DNA of 64,000 bases from assembly GCF_003481705.1 (NCBI RefSeq), contig NZ_QULN01000003.1, forward strand, positions 310,001 to 374,000, written 5' to 3'. The position numbers were made by a program, and so were the translations under genes. The stretch comes from Butyricicoccus sp. OM04-18BH (GTDB lineage: Bacteria; Bacillota; Clostridia; Oscillospirales; Butyricicoccaceae). Positions 59,000-64,000 of this stretch are shown in pieces. Numbering within the stretch: the first letter of the stretch is position 1; every line of letters begins with the position of its first letter. The notes beneath the pieces are model-generated. The model made no database searches. It worked only from the letters and a program-made list of their open reading frames with translations, and was not told where the DNA came from.

Positions 59000-60384
59000 G
59001 CTTTTTTCTCCTTTTCAGTTCCAAGAAAACGAAGTTCGGTGCGGTACTCGCGCCAGAGCAGGATATACGAGATGAAGAACGACGCAACCTCCGCGATCGG
59101 GAACGCATACCAGACGGCATTCAGGCCGAACATCCGGCCGAGCATCCAGGCCGCGGGCAGGATGACGACGAGCTGACGGCAGACCGATACGATCAGACTG
59201 TTCATGCCGCGCGCGGTCGCCTGGAACAGCGTCGAATTGATGATGCCGAACGCCGCGCCGAGGAAGGACAGGCTGATAGTCTTGAGCGCCGGAACGCCGA
59301 CCTCGATCATCTCCTGCGCTGCCGCCGCGTCCGTCCTGTCCACGAACAGCATGAGCATCTGCTCGGGCAGCAGCTGGAACAGCACCAGACCGAGCGCCAT
59401 GATAACGACCGCTGCGGTCAGCGTGATCCGGTACGCGCCCATCAGACGCCTGCGGTTGCGTGCGCCGTAGTTATAGCCCATGACCGGCAGCGCGCCCTGG
59501 TTGAGGCCGAACACCGGCATGAATACGAAGGTCTGGAGCTTGAAATATACGCCGAGGACGTTGACCGCCGTCTGCGAAAAGGCGATCAGAATGCCGTTCA
59601 TGCCGGCGGTCATGACCGAGACCACGCTCTGCATGACGATGCCCGGCAGACCGACGCGGTAGATGTCTCCGACCGTGCCGCGGTTCCATTTGAACGCCTT
59701 CATATTGACGTTCAGCACCTTCTGGTGACGGAACACGCCCCAAAGGCCGAGCGCCATGCCGAAGATCTGGCCGATGACGGTCGCGAGCGCCGCGCCGCGG
59801 ATGCCCAGCTCCGGGAACGGGCCGATGCCGAAGATCATCAGCGGGTCGAGGATGATGTTGATGATCGCGCCGGCCAGACCCTGACACATCGGGATGATCA
59901 TGTTGCCGCCCGACTGCTGGATCTTCTCGCACATCATGGAGATCAGCACGAAAATGCTCATGCCGACCGCGATATGCGAATACTGGATCGCAAAGGTCGA
60001 AACCGCCTCGCTCGCACCGAATGCGCCGATGAATACACCCGACAATCCCCAGCCGAGGATGAAGAACGCGATACCGCCGACGACTGCCAGCGCCACGCCG
60101 TGCTCCGCCGCCAAGTCCGCCGCCTCCTGCCTTCTTTCGCCCAGACGGCGCGCGATGAGCGAGTTTACACCCACGCCTGTGCCGACACCGATCGCAACGA
60201 CCAGCATCTGGAGCGGATAGACGAGCGAGACCGCCGCAAGCGCATCCTGCGAGTACTTCGCGACAAAGATGCTGTCGACGATGTTATATAGCGCGTTGAT
60301 GATCATGGAGATCATCGCCGGGAGCGCCATCGAAAAGATCAGCGGCCCCATTTTCGCGGTTCCCATTTTGTTCTGCTGTTCCAA
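58996..60384 (-). CDS. MATE family efflux transporter
   Basis: 462 residues, 12 membrane helices, proton- or sodium-driven export of cationic drugs or metabolites. The N half reads MGPLIFSMALPAMISMIINALYNIVDSIFVAKYSQDALAAVSLVYPL in blocks, and the C half repeats the pattern (GLPGIVMQSVVSVMTAGMNGILIA). I chose the TTG at 60384, six bases after AAGGAGGG; no ATG fits better, and upstream codons lie in a hairpin. The leader contains a perfect inverted repeat (60411-60435). luxS overlaps its end, so an AI-2 or methyl-cycle link is possible but not shown. Confidence 0.9.
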   Translation of the reverse strand: MEQQNKMGTAKMGPLIFSMALPAMISMIINALYNIVDSIFVAKYSQDALAAVSLVYPLQMLVVAIGVGTGVGVNSLIARRLGERRQEAADLAAEHGVALAVVGGIAFFILGWGLSGVFIGAFGASEAVSTFAIQYSHIAVGMSIFVLISMMCEKIQQSGGNMIIPMCQGLAGAIINIILDPLMIFGIGPFPELGIRGAALATVIGQIFGMALGLWGVFRHQKVLNVNMKAFKWNRGTVGDIYRVGLPGIVMQSVVSVMTAGMNGILIAFSQTAVNVLGVYFKLQTFVFMPVFGLNQGALPVMGYNYGARNRRRLMGAYRITLTAAVVIMALGLVLFQLLPEQMLMLFVDRTDAAAAQEMIEVGVPALKTISLSFLGAAFGIINSTLFQATARGMNSLIVSVCRQLVVILPAAWMLGRMFGLNAVWYAFPIAEVASFFISYILLWREYRTELRFLGTEKEKKA

Positions 60385-60410
60385 ATTTACCCTCCTTAGA
60401 CAAACAAACC

Positions 60411-60435
60411 GCGTCAGATATGCGGTATCTGACGC
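60411..60435. promoter_or_regulatory. Perfect inverted repeat in the MATE-luxS leader
   Basis: GCGTCAGATA-N5-TATCTGACGC, 10-bp arms. It may be a repressor site (MarR/TetR-size) or an attenuator; on the minus strand GGTTTGTTTGT follows. A weak promoter (TTGCAT, 17 bp, TACACT) lies about 35 nt upstream. Confidence 0.6.
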
Positions 60436-60556
60436 AGTCGGTGATTTTTGCTTCTTATATACAGTGTAAGACATTATCCTGCATAATGCAAGAGTTTTCG
60501 CTGCATTTCTGCAAAACCGTGTTTTTGGCCAAACCGCAGCCTTCTTCCGCCGTTCC

Positions 60557-61213
60557 CTACAGCTTTCCGTCAAGCTCGTCGAACGAGCGCTCGACAAAGA
60601 TGTCGCTGACGCTTCGAAGCTCGGCTTCCCCGTCGGCGTAGGCCGCCTCCGCCATGCCGCACAGCTGAAAGCCTGCCCTGTGTGCGGTGACGCCGGCGTA
60701 GGGCGCGTCCTCGAACACCATGCACTCCGCCGGGGCAAGGCCGAGCCGGCGCGCGGCCTCCAGATAAATATCCGGCTCGTATTTTGGCACGCCCACATCC
60801 TCGATCGTGAGCATGAACGAGAAATACTGCATCATGCCGCGGTCGAGGAGGGCCTTTTCCGCGTGGCGGCGCGCGGTCAGCGTCGCGATCGCCATTTTTA
60901 CGCCCTTCCTGTGCATCCGCTCAAGAAACTCGATCACGCCCGGCTTTGGCTTTGCGATGGTCTCATAGCGCGAGGTGATGAGCTCGTCCATGCCGTCCAG
61001 CATCTGCTCGCGCGTCAGCGGCAGCTCGGGATGGCGTTCGAGAAAGTAATCCGCGACCTGCGGCTGCGAAAAGCCCTCGCACGCCGCGAAATCCTGATCT
61101 GTGATATGCAGGTCAAACTGCTTGAGGTAGTTCTGCGTCAGACGTTTCCATACCGGCATCGAGTCGAGCAGCGTGCCGTCCATGTCGAAAATCGCACCTT
61201 TGATATTCTGCAT
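60557..61213 (-). CDS. HAD-superfamily phosphatase, beta-phosphoglucomutase-like
   Basis: 218 residues with a class I helical cap. Motif I AIFDMDGTLLDSMPVW (~7-22) has both Asp; the cap (~20-80) follows. Motif II is AIATLTARRH (Thr), motif III Lys in VGVPKYEPDIYLEAARRLGL, and motif IV VFEDAPYAGVTAH. Likely a sugar-phosphate or 2-deoxy-sugar phosphatase; the exact substrate is not readable. The SD is weak. It lies 42 bp after the ClC gene on the same strand. Confidence 0.88.
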   Translation of the reverse strand: MQNIKGAIFDMDGTLLDSMPVWKRLTQNYLKQFDLHITDQDFAACEGFSQPQVADYFLERHPELPLTREQMLDGMDELITSRYETIAKPKPGVIEFLERMHRKGVKMAIATLTARRHAEKALLDRGMMQYFSFMLTIEDVGVPKYEPDIYLEAARRLGLAPAECMVFEDAPYAGVTAHRAGFQLCGMAEAAYADGEAELRSVSDIFVERSFDELDGKL

Positions 61214-61255
61214 TGGGATAATTCCTTTCGGGGAAGGCGAAGCGCGTTTCCCTGC

Positions 61256-62536
61256 TTACTTGGTTTTTCTGTCGATAAAGCGCGGCTTGAGCTTGGAGTA
61301 CAGGATCTTCTGCTCACTGTACAGGCCGTAGTAGCCGCTGAGCATGTACGCCACCGTGACGGGCAGTGCGAAAAGCGCAAGGCTCTGACCGCCGAACAGC
61401 TCATACGCCAGCAGGATGGAGGTCAGCGGCGAATTTGTCACGCCGCAGAACACCGCCGTCATGCCGAGGCCCGCCGCAAAGGACGGTGCAAGTCCGAAAA
61501 ATCCGCCGTAGGCCGCGCCGAACGTCGAGCCGATGAACAGCACGGGCACGATCTCGCCGCCCTTGTAGCCGACGCCGATCGTGATAGCGGTCATGACGAG
61601 CTTGATGAAGAAGGCCGCATACGAGGCGTCGCCCGCCATCGCGCGTTCGATGACCTGCGTGCCCGCGCCGTTGTAGTCGCGCGTGCCGAGCAGCAGCGTC
61701 AGCACCACAACGGCCGCGCCGCCGACGGCGATGCACACATAGCGATTCGGGAACCACTTCTTGAACAGATGGCCGACGTTATGGAACACGATGCACACGA
61801 GCGCTGCAAGACCGGCGCACGCCGCGCCGAACAGCAGCAGCTTCGCGATCAGCAGCGCGTCCGCCTCCTGCGGAATGCCGGAAACGGCAAACTCCGTCGC
61901 CTCGCCGCCGAGAAAAAGCGAAAACCGCTGTGCAATGACCGACGCGAGCACGCACGGCAGCAGCGCCGCATAATACATCACGCCCACGCTCACGACCTCC
62001 ATCGCGAACACGCTCGCCGCGAGCGGCGTGCCGAACAGCGCCGCAAAGCCTGCCGCCATGCCGCACATGGTGATCGTGCGCGAATCCTTATCGTCCAGAT
62101 GCATGAGGTGGCCGATATTGCCCGAGATCGCGCCGCCGAGCTGAATGGCCGCGCCCTCGCGGCCTGCCGAGCCGCCGCACAGATGGGTCAGCACCGAGGT
62201 GATAAAAATGCTCGGCGCAAGCCGCAGCCGCACCGGATGGTCCTGCCGCACCGAGGTGAGGATGAAATTCGTGCCGCGCTCGAGCGGCATATCCATCCGG
62301 CTGTACCAGAACGCGATGAACAGACCGGCGAGCGGCAGAAAATACAGCGTCCACCCGTGCTCGGTGCGCATTTCGGTCGCCCAGCCGAGCGCGTGATGGA
62401 AGGCCGCGCCGACTGCGCCGGCCACGAGGCCGATGATGATCGAGAAGATGCACCAGCGGATAAACGCGCCGAGATTGCGCCTGATGCGGTAATATGAGCC
62501 GTAGATACGGCGAAGCAGTGCCTTTCTGTGCGACAT
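61256..62536 (-). CDS. ClC-family anion channel or antiporter
   Basis: 426 residues, about 10-12 membrane helices. The ClC filter motifs are present: GGSAGREGAAIQLGGAI (the GREG Glu is the gating one; Ala replaces the usual Pro), GTPLAASVFAMEV, and GYKGGEIVPVLFIGSTFGAAYG. The GYKGGE wording and the missing Pro are closer to the CLC-F fluoride/proton branch than to ClC-ec1, but I cannot settle ion selectivity by eye. No fluoride riboswitch was seen upstream. Start ATG 62536 follows AAAGGGA. It is preceded by the IMPDH terminator. Confidence 0.85.
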   Translation of the reverse strand: MSHRKALLRRIYGSYYRIRRNLGAFIRWCIFSIIIGLVAGAVGAAFHHALGWATEMRTEHGWTLYFLPLAGLFIAFWYSRMDMPLERGTNFILTSVRQDHPVRLRLAPSIFITSVLTHLCGGSAGREGAAIQLGGAISGNIGHLMHLDDKDSRTITMCGMAAGFAALFGTPLAASVFAMEVVSVGVMYYAALLPCVLASVIAQRFSLFLGGEATEFAVSGIPQEADALLIAKLLLFGAACAGLAALVCIVFHNVGHLFKKWFPNRYVCIAVGGAAVVVLTLLLGTRDYNGAGTQVIERAMAGDASYAAFFIKLVMTAITIGVGYKGGEIVPVLFIGSTFGAAYGGFFGLAPSFAAGLGMTAVFCGVTNSPLTSILLAYELFGGQSLALFALPVTVAYMLSGYYGLYSEQKILYSKLKPRFIDRKTK

Positions 62537-62572
62537 GCCGTTCGTCCCTTTCTGTTTCTCTCTTTTTCTACG

Positions 62573-62610
62573 AAAATCCCCCTGCACGAAACTTGCGCGC
62601 AAGGGGGATT
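62573..62610 (-). terminator. Intrinsic terminator of the IMP dehydrogenase gene
   Basis: AATCCCCCTGC / GCAAGGGGGATT with one bulge and a 12-nt loop; U4 on the minus strand. Confidence 0.75.
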
Positions 62611-62632
62611 GGTTTTCGGCGTAAACTACCGA

Positions 62633-64000
62633 TTATTTGCTGGTGGAAGCGGTCTCCTTGAGAACAACGTCGTGCGCGCCGCCCTCGACGATGGAGGTCG
62701 CGGAAACGAGCGTGATCTTTGCCTTCTTCTGGAACTCCGGAATGGACAGCGAACCGCAGTTGCACATGGTCGAGCGGACCTTGCTCAGGGTCAGGCCGAG
62801 GTTGTCCTTCAGAGAGCCTGCATACGGAACGTAGGAGTCAACGCCTTCCTCGAAGGACAGCTTCTTGTCGCCGCCCATGTCGTAGCGCTGCCAGTTGCGG
62901 GCGCGGGAAGAGCCCTCGCCCCAGTACTCCTTCATGTAGCTGCCGTTGATGTTGACCTTGTTCGTGGGCGACTCATCGAAACGCGAGAAGTAACGGCCGA
63001 GCATGAGGAAGTCCGCACCCATCGCGAGCGCGAGCGTGCAGTGGTAGTCATGAACGATGCCGCCGTCCGAGCAGATCGGGATGTAGATGCCGGTCTCCTC
63101 GAAATACTCGTCGCGTGCTGCCGCAACCTCGATCAGCGCAGTAGCCTGACCGCGGCCGATGCCCTTCTGCTCACGGGTGATGCAGATGGAGCCGCCGCCG
63201 ATGCCGACCTTGATGAAGTCCGCGCCTGCCTCAGCGAGGAAACGGAAGCCCTCGCGGTCAACAACGTTGCCTGCGCCGACCTTTACGTCGTCGCCGTACT
63301 TCGCGCGTACCCAGGACAGGGTGCGGCTCTGCCACTCGGAGAAGCCCTCGGAGGAGTCGATGCACAGAACGTCCGCGCCCGCCTCGACCAGAGCCGGAAC
63401 GCGCTCTGCGTAGTCGCGGGTGTTGATGCCTGCGCCGACCACATAGCGCTTATGCTGGTCGAGCAGCTCGAGCGAGTTTGCCTTGTGGCTGTCGTAGTCC
63501 TTGCGGAATACCATGTAGACGAGGTGCTGCTTGTCGTCTACGAGCGGCAGGGAGTTGAGCTTGTGGTCCCAGATGATGTCGTTTGCGGTCTTGAGGCTGG
63601 TGTCCGCCGGGGCGGTGATGAGCTTGTCGAACGGGGTCATGAATTCCTCGACCTTGACGTCGCGGCTCATACGGGAAACGCGGTAGTCGCGGCTCGTGAC
63701 GATGCCGAGCAGCTTGCCGTTCGCGGTGCCGTCGTCGGTGACAGCCATGGTGGAGTGACCGGTGCGCTCCTTGAGCGCCAGTACCTCGGCGAGGGTGTTC
63801 TCCGGCTTTACGTTGGAGTCGGAAACGATAAAGCCTGCCTTGTAGCTCTTGACGCGCGCGACCATGGCCGCTTCGCTCTCGATCGACTGCGAGCCGAAGA
63901 TGAACGAAATGCCGCCCTCCTGCGCCAGCGCGATCGCCATGCGGTCATCGGATACCGCCTGCATGATCGCAGACACCATCGGGATGTTGGCATAGAGTGC
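62633..64000 (-). CDS. guaB: IMP dehydrogenase, N-terminus outside window
   Basis: It converts IMP to XMP with NAD+, the first step to GMP. The frame is open to the window edge ([32 protein letters not shown]...), so only about the first 45 residues are missing. Two CBS domains lie at visible residues ~35-145, the barrel continues at [37 protein letters not shown] in blocks, and the catalytic loop is [20 protein letters not shown] with the catalytic Cys. The flap has [11 protein letters not shown] with the catalytic Arg. The loop [15 protein letters not shown], the GIGRGQATA segment, [18 protein letters not shown] and STMCNCG are, from memory, nearly identical to the Tritrichomonas foetus enzyme. 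Confidence 0.95.
   Translation of the reverse strand, partial: ALYANIPMVSAIMQAVSDDRMAIALAQEGGISFIFGSQSIESEAAMVARVKSYKAGFIVSDSNVKPENTLAEVLALKERTGHSTMAVTDDGTANGKLLGIVTSRDYRVSRMSRDVKVEEFMTPFDKLITAPADTSLKTANDIIWDHKLNSLPLVDDKQHLVYMVFRKDYDSHKANSLELLDQHKRYVVGAGINTRDYAERVPALVEAGADVLCIDSSEGFSEWQSRTLSWVRAKYGDDVKVGAGNVVDREGFRFLAEAGADFIKVGIGGGSICITREQKGIGRGQATALIEVAAARDEYFEETGIYIPICSDGGIVHDYHCTLALAMGADFLMLGRYFSRFDESPTNKVNINGSYMKEYWGEGSSRARNWQRYDMGGDKKLSFEEGVDSYVPYAGSLKDNLGLTLSKVRSTMCNCGSLSIPEFQKKAKITLVSATSIVEGGAHDVVLKETASTSK

Noticed and set aside
62537..62632. Fluoride (crcB) riboswitch ahead of the ClC-type gene
   Set aside because: The short gap is filled by the IMPDH terminator and an SD; I see no crcB-type pseudoknot or conserved sequence.

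Overview
The window looks like a stretch of chromosome from an anaerobic, low-redox, fermentative member of the Bacillota (class Clostridia), with high GC for that group (roughly 57-60% by eye). The evidence is: ferredoxin-based oxidoreductase genes, pyruvate phosphate dikinase and PPi-type phosphofructokinase, a CtsR-McsA-McsB-ClpC operon, the dgt-dnaG-rpoD order, T-box and Mn riboswitch leaders of Gram-positive type, strong GGAGG ribosome binding sites and canonical sigma-A promoters. A butyrate-producer-like gut lineage (Butyricicoccus/Agathobaculum-type) is my best guess, but this is inference.

Layout. 1-0.9 kb: 3' part of a PfkB sugar kinase. 1-5 kb: ppdK, then mntP under a yybP-ykoY (Mn2+) riboswitch with a terminator. 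5-11.5 kb: a LacI regulator divergent from a carbohydrate/inositol-type set (sugar-binding lipoprotein, IolG-like dehydrogenase, sodium:solute symporter, Hyi-like isomerase). 11.6-14.1 kb: hypothetical protein, an anion permease with a single-base frameshift, and a 56-residue 2[4Fe-4S] ferredoxin. 14.3-19.1 kb: ctsR-mcsA-mcsB-clpC with CtsR heptads. 19.2-23.2 kb: fba and PPi-pfk divergent, a membrane protein and a B3/4-domain protein. 23.3-26.7 kb: a four-subunit 2-oxoacid:ferredoxin oxidoreductase operon led by an apparent T-box with an AUC (Ile) specifier. 26.7-33.7 kb: a CbiT-like protein, an SLH-anchored serine protease, a flavin reductase-like protein, ftsK and a HAD phosphatase.

33.8-42.1 kb: a compact, intact nine-gene phage head module (terS, terL, small membrane protein, portal, scaffold-like, coat, connector, neck/stopper-like, Ala-rich internal protein). 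It is driven by one strong promoter whose -35 abuts a Gram-positive LexA/SOS box. No integrase, repressor, replication, tail or lysis gene is present. It sits between two core genes and resembles a domesticated, damage-inducible capsid island.

42.5-48 kb: glycolytic genes pgk, tpiA, gpmI, eno, all on the minus strand; GpmI carries a histone-H1-like N-terminal extension. 48-64 kb: degV, trmL, CBS-DRTGG pyrophosphatase, dgt-dnaG-rpoD, yigZ, hflX, rpmE, a MATE transporter overlapping luxS, a HAD phosphatase, a ClC-type channel, and the C-terminal part of an IMP dehydrogenase that closely resembles the protist Tritrichomonas foetus enzyme.

Across the window, several intergenic regions share modular hairpins. 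Two ~200-nt copies (13.67 and 27.81 kb) keep six stems in the same order with compensatory base changes, and partial copies lie elsewhere. Together with the SOS-linked head module and the Ile T-box on the ferredoxin oxidoreductase, these are the most interesting signals.
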